NCBI GenBank assembly: GCA_025677825.1
Contig: JAIXMO010000039.1
Coordinates: 186,001 to 250,000 of the forward strand
Reading direction: 5' to 3'
Length of the DNA: 64,000 bases
DNA from: Helicostylum pulchrum
Lineage: Eukaryota > Mucoromycota > Mucoromycetes > Mucorales > Mucoraceae
Shown: piece by piece, positions 1-13,907 of the stretch
Layout: the number at the start of each line of letters is the position of its first letter
How positions within the stretch are numbered: the first letter of the stretch is position 1
Position numbers and translations under genes: made by a program
The notes under the pieces: generated by a model
Told to the model about the DNA's origin: nothing
The model's database searches: none
What the model saw: the letters and a program-made list of their open reading frames with translations, nothing else

Positions 1-1
1 T

Positions 2-622
2 CTCCTCGGTCGTGTTGTCGAGATGTCTCTCGGTGATTTGTCCAAGGACGAGTCTCGTTCTTTCCGTAAGATCCAATTGAAGGTTGATGAAATCCAAGGT
101 AAGAACTGTCTCACCAATTTCTACCGTATGGATATGACCACCGACAAGCTCCGTTCTATGGTCAAGAAGTGGCAATCTTTGATTGAGGCTTTCGTTGATG
201 TCAAGACTACCGATGGTTATCTTGTTCGTCTCTTCACTGTCTCCTTCACTTCTCGTCGTCGTAACCAAATCAAGAAGACCACCTATGCTCAAGCTGCTCA
301 AATCCGTCAAATCCGTAAGAAGATGTTCGAGATTATGACAGAAGAAGCTGTTGCTTGTGATCTTAAGGAACTTGTTGCCAAGGTTACCTCTTCTGCCTCT
401 CCTTCCGCTCAAGATGCTATCGCTGTCCGTATCGAAAAGGCCTGTCAAGGTATCTACCCTCTCCAAAACACCTATACTCGTAAGGTCAAGATTCTTAAGG
501 CTCCCAAGTTCGATGTCTCTGCTCTCTTAGCTCTTCACGGTGGTGCTAACGCCGCTGGTGATGACACTGGTGCTAAGGCTTCCAAGGATTTCGTTGAACC
601 CGCTATCCAAGCCTCTGTCTAA
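2..622 (+). CDS. RPS1: 40S ribosomal protein eS1 (S3Ae/Rps1), 3' part
   Basis: Structural protein of the small ribosomal subunit. The frame is open from base 2 and runs to TAA at 620-622, so the N-terminal part and any upstream introns lie outside the window; the first ATG at 23 is internal. The visible 207 residues match the conserved core of eS1: an [18 protein letters not shown] stretch, then [18 protein letters not shown], then the basic IRQIRKKM helix and the C-terminal [20 protein letters not shown] motif. Codon use is strongly biased to C/T-ending codons (CGT, GTC, TCC, AAG), as expected for a highly expressed ribosomal gene and unlike its neighbours. It is convergent with VPS13; the stops are 91 bp apart. 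Confidence 0.96.
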   Translation, partial: LLGRVVEMSLGDLSKDESRSFRKIQLKVDEIQGKNCLTNFYRMDMTTDKLRSMVKKWQSLIEAFVDVKTTDGYLVRLFTVSFTSRRRNQIKKTTYAQAAQIRQIRKKMFEIMTEEAVACDLKELVAKVTSSASPSAQDAIAVRIEKACQGIYPLQNTYTRKVKILKAPKFDVSALLALHGGANAAGDDTGAKASKDFVEPAIQASV

Positions 623-713
623 ATATTTTTTATTTTTTTTTTGCAAAATAGAAGTTCTTTTTTTTATTAAAGAAAAAAAAATTTTTATATTAAAATATTA
701 TATCGTAAAACTT

Positions 714-3700
714 TTATTGTCTTTCATGTTCTTCTTTTCTTTGTGATATAATACGTTCAATAATCTTTCCAAACCATTCTCTAGTAGTACTTTCTTCAAT
801 AGAGAGAACTTTTGTAGTGGGTTTTCTCAGGTGCAAGTAAACACCATCGGGGCCTATTTCTACTGAACTGATACTATCTAAAGGAACTGCATATTCTTCT
901 TTCAATGTATCCGATCGAATGATCATAAGACGTGTATAGGTTAAAATAGCAATTGTCACATCTTCGCCAACGATACTATGTCCCATATATACTTCGTTAA
1001 CGTATTTTCCACTTTCCATTTCTTTAAGCCACATTTGACCTAATGCTTCTCGTTGAGAATAGACCTAAAAAAAATTTACATGTCAGTTACGCACTAAAAA
1101 AAAGTTTTTTTTGCTCGTTTCGTTTGCTTACTGTTACAATGCCATCTTTTCCTGAATAACGAGGGAGTCTTTCACGTGTCAGCTGTCCAGTTTCAAATAC
1201 GGTTGTTGTTTCTCTGATACCAGCAGTAACATTACTTGCCATATCAAACAAACCTACTACAGGCTTCGTAAACGCACTAAATGTTTTTTTTTTAGACTTA
1301 AGGGCGAAACATTTATTAGGTTTTAACTTACCCTACTAGACCCTTTCCGACTCCACCTACGAAACCAACAACACCTCCATTCTCTGCTCCTTCAATTGGA
1401 CGTTTCTAGAATAAATATAAATTTTTGTTAAGGGATTTTGTATTCAGAACTTTTTTTAAAAAAATACGGTACCACAAGACCTGCAAAACCACTAGCGACA
1501 CTGGTACCAAAATATCCAACACCTTGCGTAACACCGTAGATGGCATGTGTAGGCTTATTTCGCGTCATATTCATACGACGTCGCTCCTGGAATTTCTTAT
1601 CCATTGTTGCTGCAGATATGCCTTTACCAAGACTACCTGTGAATCGACTCATACTATCTGTAATACCGAATACACTCTTCTTCATAAATCCACCTACACC
1701 CTATTTTTTTCAAGGAAACGTGAGTTAATATCTAAATAATAATTGAAAAAAAACTATACTTGCCTTGGCAATACCGATGCCTAAATCTTGAGGTCTATCA
1801 CTCATAATGAAACCTTGGTAAGGTTCATAGAACAATTCTCCGAATCCTGAACTCAAGGTATTGAATAATCCGACTGGGTTACCGAGAATATCAATACTAC
1901 CCAAGACACGATGTATTTGGTATATAACTTGTTCACGATAATGGAGTATGATACGTGATGTAAGGTCTTCCGAACTTGCACGAAGGTTTTCTACAATCAA
2001 TGCATTTAACTTAATAGGCGCATCCTATTTAAATTTATATTAGTATGGTCATATTTTTCCTTCTTCTTCTTTTTCTTACATTAATGTTACCAAGTGTCAT
2101 GGTAAATACATTAAATATGTAACCAAATGGTGATTTTTTAGCTGTATCACTATAAAAAAAAAAAGATATCAGTAATTGAATAATAAATAAAAAAAGTCCC
2201 CCCCCCTAAGCTTTTTACCTTGATTCTTTATCATCAAATTTCTCTGTACGGACAAACGAAAGGTTTAGACGCATAGGTTGAATACAAAATTCTTCGAAGT
2301 AGTATAAGGCTTCTGCTTTATCGACATCAGGTTCTTCAATAGTCATAACAAACATATCATCCTTTGACTCTGGCGGTTTGGGCGCATTTTGAAATTGTGC
2401 GAAATCTAATAAAGAATACAAAAAGTCTTCATCAATTTCAAATGTCATCTCTTGCAAAAGAATAGAGAATAATTTAAAATAAAGTACACCATGTCGATCA
2501 TCCTTTACTTTATCGAGCGCGATATGAAGAGTAGGATGAGATGCAAGTTCACTAGATACCTTTGGAAGCGTCGTAGGATAACATAAAATAGGATACGTTG
2601 TACTGAATAATTGATTATCGATTTGCAACCACCGAACACCAAGTCTCAACGACTGATACATGTTTGAATCAGTATACTTGAAATCGAACCCTTTGACACT
2701 GGCAAACACAATTTCTGCGGCATCCTTATTAATCACTGAAACGCCTAACCCAGCTAGCTTGAGCTCGAAAACATAATTCGTAACATGCTGAACAGAAATT
2801 GTTTCAAATGCATCCTTGAGACTTCCTTCTCCTGATGTAGATGCCAATGTAGATGTTCCGGAAGATTTGGGTCGATATAAACTCTTTGATATTCTAAAGT
2901 CTGTAAGGTATAAGACAAGTGCCGAATCATCTGCTATAATATCAATCGAAAGCGTATTGTTTTCTACGGTCCGGTCACGGTTCTTCATGAATCGGAAAGG
3001 TACTTGAGCACCGATTGCTTGGAAATTAATACTACGGTGTCGGTTACCAACATGTAATTCTAAGCGCTTTTCTTTGGCTACAGGAATATCCCAAGCATAT
3101 TTCAAGCGTTCGCCTGGATGCAAAGTAAATAAGCGAGGGTTTTTGAATGCACTTTTTTGGTTTGATTTGAGTTCATAGTCGTCAACATCGAGTGATTCTT
3201 GTCTAAAGTGAATATCGACGCTAGAGCCATTAACAATGACGTAAGGCCAATCATCATCTTCGTTAAAAGTGATAAAAATGGTGGAATCTTGAATATTAAT
3301 TGAGATTCTAATAAGATATGGCAAGGTATCATCTCCTTTGTCTACCTTAACATAGGTTTTACCAATCTCGTGGATATCAAATGGAGAGGACCAATAGCCT
3401 TCTAGTTCTTGAAGTTGAAGACATAACCATCGAACATGAGATTTGTTGGTTTGATAGAGTGGCATTTTTTGTCCCGCATCAATATTAGTTACCTCAGTAG
3501 ATCCAAATTCACAAAACTTGAATGGTACTGTCATATTATTCTTCAATACGTAACGAGGAGAAATGGTAACCAATTTTGTTAATGATAATAATCCAACGCC
3601 TTCTTCGATCTTAATACCAGCGTGTCTAGAAAATGCACCATTCTTTGAAATCAATGTAATGTCTTGACTATTACCAACAGCTTCGAAACTAATAGGGTCA

Positions 3701-6700
3701 CTCCATTTAGATTCATCAATAGAGATTTGCGAACGATTACGGTGATTTAATTCAGGGTACGAATAAATGGTAGGTACAATTCGTTCGCCTTCCTTGTATG
3801 CTGGAATCGTTTCTGTAGGTACATTTGCTTGGCGATATGCTTGTCGATGTCTGATAGAAACAGGTAACCCAGATTTGTTCAAGATAAGGTAAGGCGCATA
3901 AATGCTGATATGTAACGAATCAGCATTGGAACTACGCGTTATATTCATTCGAAGATTGGTAGGTACATTCTTATTATCCGTAACCACCAATTTTTCGCCA
4001 ACAGCGTTATGATTCTCTTTCGTTCGAATAGTTGCGGCATCACTACATTTATATCGATCCGATCTCAAATCAAGTTGAATAGAAAGTACAGATTTACTCT
4101 TCATAAGATGCAATTGTGCAGTTTTACCCGTTTCAATAACAGTATTTATACGCTCACTAGTTTCTTGGTCGAGTAGTTTCAAATCAAAGTCAAAGGGTAA
4201 CAAGTTTTCAATTTCGATAGGAGGACATAAATGAATGTTCATCGTTGGATATTGTTTAGAAAGCGGATTATTTTTGTCAAAATCAGCATATACTTGAAAC
4301 TTGTATGATATCAGATGTTCCGTGCTACCCTCTGCAGGAGGACATTCAATGCATTTAGGGTGAGACGGAAGCATTAAATCAGACCACATCAACATTTCTT
4401 TACTCCATCTGTACTCTTCGGAAGGTCTAGCAACAATCCATCGATCGTATGATAAAGCAATAGGCACGTAATATATTTCGCAAGGTTTCAGGGAAACAGG
4501 TTCGTCCACAAGTCTTCTTTCCTTGTTCACCATCGCAAATTGAATATCTTTGTCCGAACTGTTTTCTAATGAAAGACCACTACGGAATGTAACAGTTTTG
4601 ACATGATTTTCCAAACGAATTTCAACAACCAATCGGTGATTCACAGACTTGAATTCTGGTTTTAAGCGATAAGCTAATTTACCTTCTTTATCAACAGGGA
4701 CATGTGGAATACTTTCCCAATTAGCATACTTGATTTGAACACCAAATAAGTCTTTTCCCGCATTGATCGTTTCACGACGCTTTTTCCAGTCTCGGAATGT
4801 CCATGGCATTGTTTTGCCTTGTTCCAGTTGATACAAGGTCGTTTCGTCTGGATCTGCGTCGTCAGACATGTTCCAGAACTCTAGATCGTACCCAGTAAAG
4901 TTTCGAACTAGGTAAGGTTTTACTTGATCTTGAGCAGTTTGAGCAAGTGGCTAATATTAAAAAAAAATATAAGAAACTTCTTTTTTTTAAAAGAAAAAAA
5001 AAATGCATACTTTGGTTTCGGATAGTGTTGCAGAAACAGTTAAAAGACTTTGGAGGAAAGCATGTGTTACATTGACAAATAATAAATCTTTAGATTCTAG
5101 CGCAATATTCATTGATCTATCTGTAGAATCTTGAGATGCCCTGATACAGAAGTTCCAAGGTTCCAAAATAGGTTCCCAATGTGAGTTTTTAAAGTTAAAG
5201 TTGTTTGCTTTCAATACAAAATCAACACTGGCATGAAGTGCTCGAGACCAGTCAGATGCTCCAATTGCAAAAGGATTCACTTGGATATCAATGAAAGGCA
5301 ATTCATGTAAATCTTCAATTAGAATAATTTGAAGACCATCAAATGAAGCAGATAACTAAGTACGTTTAAGGATATTAATACTCCACACATATAATATATA
5401 CATATTTTTTTTAAAAAAAAACTTACTGATTCTTTTGACATGACAATATATGATTGATCTCCTTTCCCTCTTCCAACAACTGTACCTTCGGATGTTTCAG
5501 TTTCATTGTTGCCTTCGTGGTGTTCTCCTTCAGGCGCTAACAGTACGGAAGACATCTCAGATGGATCATCACTTATAGGCTTTGGTTCTTCGGTAGTGTT
5601 TGCATTACCCATAAGTTCAATACCCTTGTTTACAATGGACATGATAAGCATAGCGTCTTGATACGATAAACGCAAAATGATTGGGTCTACTTCAAGTGTA
5701 ATAGATGTCAATTTATGAACAGAAGTAGTAGAAGTAGTTTCCATCTTTAACAAGATACTAAAAACTTCAACAAAATGCATAGTAGATTCTTCAATATTAT
5801 CCATACGGCACAAGATCATACCGATACCATCCAAATGAACGTCTAAACAAGTTTCTTGAATCACTTTCAATTGATCGAAAGAAAATATAACAGCTTCAGA
5901 AGCTTCACTCTCTGGGTTTCCGAGACAGATAATTCGAAGATCAACAACATTGATATTGTACTTCATGACTGCGGCAGGTGCTTGGTCTTGATGTTGTACT
6001 TGCTTTTCGGGTTGCTTTTTAGTCATCTGAGCTTGAGCGAACTTTTGAGCTTCAGTAGGTCCAACAACAGCAAACGGGCCCATAAAGAAATCTTTCAACA
6101 AGAACAAGTAATCCAACGATAAAACAATCTTTGGACTATCAACGTTAACTTGAATTTCCATCACAGGGGATACCTTATTTTTATAGGAATGAAGTTCGAC
6201 TTGAAATTGAGGTCCATCCGATTTATTGGCAGGAAGAATCTCTCTGAACTTGGAATTGGATTGAGATCTAGCATCAGCAAAGCAAATGGATTGTATAGCT
6301 ACTTCCATAAGCATAGACTCATCTGACATATTTTGTAATTTTAGGCAAGCGCCATTAAATTCAAGTCTGGAAAGAGTTTGTTCACCTACCAAGACTTCAA
6401 GATATACGGTTTCCAATTTAATTATAAGATCAAGCGCAACAGTAGGCTCTTCATTAGACTTCCTTTGTTGTACCTCGGTAGATGTAGACATATGAGAGCT
6501 AGTAGAAGTATGTGATTGTGTGGAGCTGCTAGGTACAATAGCGTTTTCTTCTACTGTAATTTCCGGTTTCTTTTCACCAGGACCAAGGAACGTCTTTTGA
6601 ATAAACTCCCAAGTATCCAACAAGGACTTGTATTGTCGCTCAGTCAGGGCCATACGAACATCTGAAATTTCACCCTCAATTTTTGACCCAAAACTAACAA

Positions 6701-9700
6701 CATCTTCAGGATTTTCAGGGTTTTCAATATCAAACACAATATCCAAATCATCAATAATTGGTAAACTATGCTCAGTTGATTCACCAGAGGCATCAAACGT
6801 AACAGCCGTAGACCGAAGACTGATATCATAGAGACCACAATTGATATGAGTTACAGGAACATCGACAGAGTTTGAAATATTCTTTACGTCTTTTCTTACG
6901 GCGTCGGTAAATTTATTGTTAGCTCTGATTTCGCCTAAATGAGCTACAAGTCTATCCGTCTTTTTATTTTCACCGACAGGGAAAAGCAATACAGGACTCT
7001 TTACAACTACATCAAAGTGGAATCGACTAGTGCCTTTGTTATACTGTTGAGCTGTTTCTACTGCAGCAGATCGAGCTGCATCATATACATTTTTCATTTC
7101 CAAGAATTCCGTCAAGAAATTGAGCGTAGGCTTCACAGATTCAGTTACGTATAATCGAATAGCACCCATTTTTAATTTAAAGGTCTGATCGTATCCAGGG
7201 AAATTAGAATCTTCTTTATCAAACGTTTGGTAGGTGAAATCTGCTAATTCATCTCCAACAATACTAACGATATGAGTTTCGGACGCAATGGAGGTATTAC
7301 AATTACTGTCTACTTCGGATATAGTATCATCAGATAAAGTAAAATTACCGAATCTACCGTTGACTTCCAATGTTTCGGGCTCAAGCATAATAAATAATTC
7401 ACCATATCTAATTTCACATGTGCCTAATCGGGCACCGTCATTGTTTAGAATCAAATTGACACTATCCATATGAATAGCTACTTTCATGCGATTATCCTTA
7501 GTCTCGACCAATTTAGGCTTAGACAAACTACGTGTCTCATCTTTTTCATTGGTATCAGGACCTTCATCATAGAACACATCCCCCTCAAATACTTCTTCAC
7601 CAGATTCTGCAGAAGGCTTTGGAGGTGCTGTAAAGGTATTCATAATCCAGTTATAGAGTCGGAGCAAAGGTTTTCTCGTGACGACAACTGTAAGTGTAGA
7701 AAGCATAATATCAACTGTTTGATCGTACTTTTCATAATGGTCCAAAAAGTGAGGATGGTCACGAGATATCTTTACATACGTGATGTTAACTAGATTTTTT
7801 CCTACTTTGGATACATCATCGTTACTTCCTCCATGCTGAATCGTTTTCGAGGTGACCAAATCACGGTATTCACTATCAGGGTTCATTTCATCAATTACAG
7901 TAAGTGCCTTTAACGAAATTTCAACCGTCAAGTCTAAAGGTCGAGTGAGTACGGTAAGTTCAAAGCTCTCTAATAAAATTTCACACAAGAGAGTTTCTTT
8001 TAAGGGATTAGATTGATCGGATTCATGAATACTGGCAGATACTTTATCTACTTGGAAAGTTAACTTGAACTGTTCGACTTCAGAACTTTCAATACTCCTA
8101 CTGGGTGTAGCAGAGGTAAGTGAGGTAGGTGAGGTGGATCGACTAGCAATCGAAGTAGAATCACTAGCAGAATCAGGTAAGGAGATATCGCGATTCTGGG
8201 GACTCCAAAATCTTTCAGTAATAATATTTTTATCACTAACATAACTGGTGTCTTGAATACGAGGCCTTTCTTTGGATGTAGTAATTTCGTCATCATCCGA
8301 AGTAGGTACTATAAAATCAACAATCTTCATCAAAATCTTATACTTGCTATCCGATAAATTAACAGAGAGTAAAGGTAGACGTCCAGAGACTTTAAACTTT
8401 GTGAATTCTGTCTTTCCAGGCAAGATACACATTTCAATTAAAAAGTTCATATCGATACGTTCAATAAAACGAGCATCTACACCGTTACGTGGAGGATTGC
8501 CCTTCAACTGCCATAAACATTCTTTGGTATTAGTACCAATCAAGACTTTTGTTTGAGTCAAGGATAAATTAAACTTGTCATACATTAAGTTTTCAAGCGA
8601 TTTAATGTCCTCTTTACTGTACTTTTGTATTTCCTTTTTCTTGATATCATTAATTTCGCCTTTTTCAGCGAGCTTACTATCAATAATAATATGACCTGCG
8701 TCAATAATCATGACGGGAGAATCTTGGCTGGTTAAACTTTCGGGAATAATAATAATAGGTGCATCCATATCAACTTTAAGATCAAACGTGGTATGTGTCT
8801 CCAAAGCAAATTCTAAACCAGCAAGCGACTGAAGTTTGAACTCTTGTAAAGTATCGCCAGCAACAGCGATCAATGCATTGACACTTTCCATCTTTGAACT
8901 AGGAGGTTTAAGGAATTTCATGACACCTGCAATAACAACAGGACTATAGATAATTTCCAGATGTCTCATCTTGAGAGAGAACGCGTTATCAGCCTTGTTA
9001 TCAAGAGGTTTCTTTTCATAAACAATGGAAAAGAAGGGAACTTGTTTCTCATTCTTGACCATATCAATAGTTGCCATAGATTTTCTACGCTCTTTTTCAG
9101 TAATATTATTTTGAATATCAAGCAAAGAAGAATCTCTATTATTTCCCTTCTTCACACCGATAAGTTGATGATAAATGGTACCCTTAGTTGATCCATCAAA
9201 TAATTGAAGATCGCCAAGAGCAGCTTCAATCTTCATGGATTCAACGTATTGAGTTACTCCTACGCTAACATCTTCAAACACAACAGATAACAAGTCTAAC
9301 TGGGTAGGTTTTTTAACATCTTGCTTCAAGGTAAAAGAGCCACGTTTAAGCTTGGTGGATACCGCAAATTTGATAGTATCTTTGGGAATATCAATTGCTG
9401 ATGCAATGAGTTTTTGTTCGTCAATTTGAATAATATCAAAAAACTCCTTCTTTTGCTCTTCCGTAAAATGAATATCGTCCGAGTCATCGTCATTTGCTTC
9501 TTCTTTACCAGACTCTGCAGGTTTAGCCCCACTAATCCAACCCCACCAACCTGCTTTAGCATTCTCTGCTTTTTTCTTTTCGTTTTGTTTATCTAGAAGA
9601 AGAAAAAAAAATTAGCACTTGATTTCATCATTATTATTTTTTAAATATATTACCAATTCGAACTTTTTCTCTACGAAGTTTAGATTTGGCAATACTTCTG

Positions 9701-11294
9701 TATAATAGAATATCTTCTGCTGATAAATCATACTCGAGTTCTTTCAATTCTTCCAATTGTTTAGATGTCGCCTTATTCATCTTTTCAGCTACATAGCATT
9801 CAATATACTTTAACCTTTGATCACGCCTAGTCTTGAAATGATCCCAACTCCATTTATAATGCTTTTCGTGAATTTCAGATAAAACAGCATTAGCAGCGAA
9901 TTTAAAGTACTCTTTAGTCTTTCCTCTTCCTGGATGGATTTTCAAGTACTATAAATATATTTAGTAAATTTATAAATAAATAAAAATGACGTTCTATTTA
10001 CCTTTTGCTTTTTTAGATTAGCGTGGAATAAATCGATTACTAAAATTACATCACGGTATTGATGGTCATCAAGTCCAAAAGCAAGTTCATCAAAGATCAT
10101 AGTAATGTCTGTCTTGGGTTTATTTCTACCAAATTCTTTGTTCAGCTTGACCTAAATAAGTAAATCATTAGTTTTTATGTAAATGCTTATATGAAATCTT
10201 GTTTTACTTTTCCTGTACCAGACACAGGTTTTAAAATGTACTGGTGCTCTCTGGGAGAGTTAGTTGACGTAGGAATCTAGTTTTTTTTTAGCAAAAATTC
10301 TTGTTTAGTACAAGAAAAATATTATCATAGCGTATATGATATTTACCAAATCAGTATACACTTGTTTTGCTTCATTAGGGTGCATTCCTGCGAGAGTTCG
10401 ACTATCTGTATTCATATAGATCGACAAAGATTTAAGCGTTGCAAGCTAATGAATATAAATAAATTAGTTTCTATTTTGTTCTATATCGTTCTATTTTATA
10501 CCTTATTAATGGTTTTTGTTGGTTCACTGATGAATTTAGGTGTCCATTCATCATCAGTAGATAAAGCACTTAGTTCCTCCAACGTAATACCAACAGAAAA
10601 GGGATGACCAGGATCGGATATATGATCCTCATATCGAATATGAATATTTCTCATTGTAAACTGGACATTATCTATAACCTTATTGACAATTTGGCTCAAA
10701 TATCCGTCACCTCCATTATCATTTTGTTCAGATTGTGCATCAGGAGACTGCAACATCTCTGCATTTTCCAACCGACGGCGCTTTAATATCTGTTTTCTCT
10801 CCTCTTCTTCTTCCAAGGTAACCTGTCAAGATATCAGTACAAGATTTCCAATAACAATTAGTATATAAACTTACACTTGCTTCCTCTTTGGGTACTGCTA
10901 ATAAGTAAACATGATTGATAATCACTTTAACAGGCTCATTTCTAAAGTTGGACCAAGGAATAATAAGTGTTACTTCGCCCAAGTAACCTGAAACCCAAAA
11001 TAAGTTAAAATACTTGTTTCGTTATACATGTATTTATTTTCTTTACCTTCAGATACGTTAATAGGCAAGTTAAGTTTATCTAGAGCTTCTTTGCGAAGCT
11101 TCAAGTCACGAAGGTTAACCTCGCCTTATCAAAAGAAGAAGAAGAAGAAAAGTATTAGATCGCGTACGCGTTATACTACTGTTTTACACTTGTTTACCTT
11201 TCCACATTCCGATCTTTAGTTGATCATAGTTTAGGTTCGAAACATAACTTTTCAAAAACTTATTCAAGATGCTGGCTACGAGAGACTCCAACAT
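714..11294 (-). CDS. VPS13: VPS13-family bridge-like lipid transfer protein
   Basis: Giant lipid-transfer protein working at membrane contact sites. I assembled 17 exons: 11198-11294, 11047-11124, 10875-10987, 10502-10822, 10347-10445, 10208-10276, 10002-10151, 9654-9948, 5427-9592, 5011-5355, 2219-4950, 2080-2149, 1764-2024, 1473-1700, 1332-1405, 1132-1276 and 714-1064. They sum to 9594 nt (3197 aa), close to yeast Vps13. The start is the ATG at 11294, giving the typical chorein N-terminus MLESLVASILNKFLKSYV. Towards the C-terminus come the VPS13 adaptor-binding/SHR-BD region (RNFTGYDLEFWN), the glycine-rich APT1/ATG_C-like segment (GSLGKGISAATMDK, then GGVGKGLVG) and a PH-like end. Intron 13 has a GC donor. 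The 4.2 kb and 2.7 kb exons hold most of the repeated beta-groove modules. The flanking genes suggest no special role. Confidence 0.95.
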
Positions 11295-11433
11295 ATTTGG
11301 GGGTTTTATTTTCTTCTTGATATGAAAAAGAAAGAGAAAAAGAAATAAAAGCGTGGAAAAAAAAATATACTCGCATTATATTTTAGAGCAAAAACTAACT
11401 CCCCACACGTGATGGTTCATCGTCATTTATTTA

Positions 11434-13907
11434 TTATTTTTCAAAACGTTCTGTTAAAGGCTTGATGTATTTACCATGATAAGATGGCACTTCGACACTT
11501 CCAGGTGCTTGCAAAAGAGTTTCAAAATAAGCTATTATAAAGAGAAAAAAGTTAGACGATGTATAAAACCAAAAAAAAAAAAAAAAAAAAACTCACATTG
11601 ATAAATGTCACCGTCGTATTTAGCGATAGGTGCTTTAAGTACAAAATCTGGTAACCCGAATCCGTCAGTAAGACCAACAACGTCTTTTCTCATCGTCTTA
11701 CAAAGCTATAAAAGAAAATGGGGTTTTAAGTCGTGCGACCCTGAAAAAAGGTACTTTTTTGTTATCTTACCTCCAAGTATTCCTTTTCAATGCCCTTCAT
11801 TTGTTTGGGACTAAGGAAACCTTCTACGTAACCTTGATCACCGTACGTACGAAGCACATGAAGACCCCATAATGCAGTCATCTTTCTCATAATTGTAGTA
11901 AGACCCGCATCCAATTTAGACTCGGAAACACTGGAGAACTTCCGGGCGTTGTCGGAGAACAAAAATGCCGCACAATGAAGTTCAGCTACACGAACTGATT
12001 CAAGCAAAAGATCGTCATGGTGTGCTCCCCCCTTTAAAGCTTGATGTATGCTATTAAGCTATAAATAAATCCAATTAATCAAAGTTTTTAAAGGTACAAT
12101 ATGCCATTAGCTTACACGTTTAACCAAAATTGTATGCAATGCTTCTTCAATCAAACTAAAGTCCTTGACGCAGTCGCTGATTACTTGAACAGACCAAGTA
12201 TCTTTAGCAAGTAACTCTTCAGCACGCTTAATGTAGCTGGAAGAACTTTCGTATTTAAGTTCAGGGTAGTCATCAAATTCCAACTTTTGACTTAAGCGGT
12301 AAAGAAGGTATCGAGTTGATTGCTGTAACAATACAACATTATCTCCACCACCTGTTGTCATGACTCCCCAATCGGCAATAAGACTACCGAGTGCGTTATA
12401 AGCTGAGTAAGCGTGTCCACCACAACAGCGACGACACATTTCAAGAATTTCTGTAGCGTAAGCACCCGATAAACCCTTTAAAGAAGCGGAGACAGCATGC
12501 ATATCACCCATATGATTTAAATAAACCATTTGATCCATTTCTCCACCAGCAGTCAACACAGCAAATTGTTTATCCATAGTTTCAAATGAGTTTTGAATCA
12601 TGTACATAAAAGAGATAGCAGGTAATAATTTGACGTAATGAGATTGATAATCCATAATTTGTTGGTTCTTGTTTCCTTGTCTACGAACAACACCATAACG
12701 AGTTGCAATTGTCAAGGCTTGTGTAGTCAAAGTCAGAGTAATCTGTACAAGTGAAAATCTTTCGGGGATCAATGTTGCGTACATAACTGCAGGATTAGGA
12801 GCTGGAGTAAATTCACCCTTTCTATCCATGCTGACCCATTTAGTCAACATATCTGTACGAGCAATACGGTTGTTACGGAACTGGATCCATCCGTTATCCA
12901 CACCTTGATGGCCTACTTTAGATCCAATATCTCCCGCTTGGATATTTGGCATCACATTACCCGTTACAGTATCACGTAACTGAACAACGAACCAATTAAG
13001 ACCAACGTTCTTCCCATTAATAATGGTTTGAGCGATAAGGACGGTATGTGTTGCTGTTTGTCCGGCCATACCGATCCACCACTTTGTAGATGTAATGGTA
13101 GGAGAATTAATTACAAATTCGTCAGTTGCAATATCGTAAGTAGCTGTTGTCTCCATATCACGTAATGCAGAACTGTGTCCCAATTCCGTCTAGAAAAATA
13201 AATATCAGCAAATGGTTCTTTTTTTTTTTGCCCTGTAAAATAATTAAGCTAGTTACCATAGCAAAACAACCGATAATGCGGAACTCGTTGACATTTTGAA
13301 CCCATCGTTCCTGTTGCTCCTTATTTCCCAACATTTGAACTACATTACGGAATAAAGCTTCATGAACACCAATACGTAAAGCAAAACTTTCGGAGTAAAA
13401 GCACATTGCTTTACTTGCTTCCAAGACAAATTCTCTATCTTGTGTTTCACTGAATAAGCGAACAACTCTATTAATTTGACCCATAGTACTAGAAACAAAA
13501 ATAAAATAGATTTTATTAGTATTTTTTTTTTTCACAGTTTCTTTCTACTTACAATTCTCTCATCTCTTCTCTGTTGAATTCCAAGATATTTCGAGGAGCT
13601 TGAACAACTAATTCAGGATCATTTTTAATAAAATTATAAGCTTTTTGCTACAGATTAAGAAGAAAAAAAATGGGTAAGAAATGCATTCCCTTTTTCGGCA
13701 GTAACTAAATATTATTACTCTGAGCTCGTATTTATCTCGACCACCACTCCATGCATGTGAAAGAGCTTCGATACCAAAAGATGCAGCGGCGCGCTCTTCA
13801 GCCATATCCTTTGGTGCATCCAGGGACATGGTAGATGGAGTTAAATTTAATTGGCCCTTGATCAGCTCAAGTCTGTTGATAGCATTTCGTTTCACTGGTG
13901 GTGCCAT
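11434..13907 (-). CDS. POX1: Peroxisomal acyl-CoA oxidase with N-terminal PTS2
   Basis: FAD enzyme of the first beta-oxidation step (acyl-CoA to trans-2-enoyl-CoA plus H2O2). Seven exons (13719-13907, 13553-13647, 13257-13488, 12116-13189, 11771-12058, 11597-11705, 11434-11531) give 694 aa, normal for the family. Recognised by the FAD-binding stretch MTELGHSSALRDMETTATYD (about 172-191), the TKWWIGMAG segment and CCGGHAYSAYNALGSL (about 427-442). No C-terminal SKL-type PTS1 is present; the protein ends ERFEK. Residues 12-20 read RLELIKGQL, an exact PTS2 consensus. Where most family members have (T/Y/F)EG(D/E)N with the catalytic Glu, this one has TTGGGDN (about 451-456), so the Glu appears to be Gly. 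It could therefore be a divergent or non-canonical oxidase, although the fold assignment is firm. Confidence 0.93.

Noticed and set aside
1425..1739. 104-codon plus-strand ORF
   Set aside because: Antisense to VPS13 exon 14.
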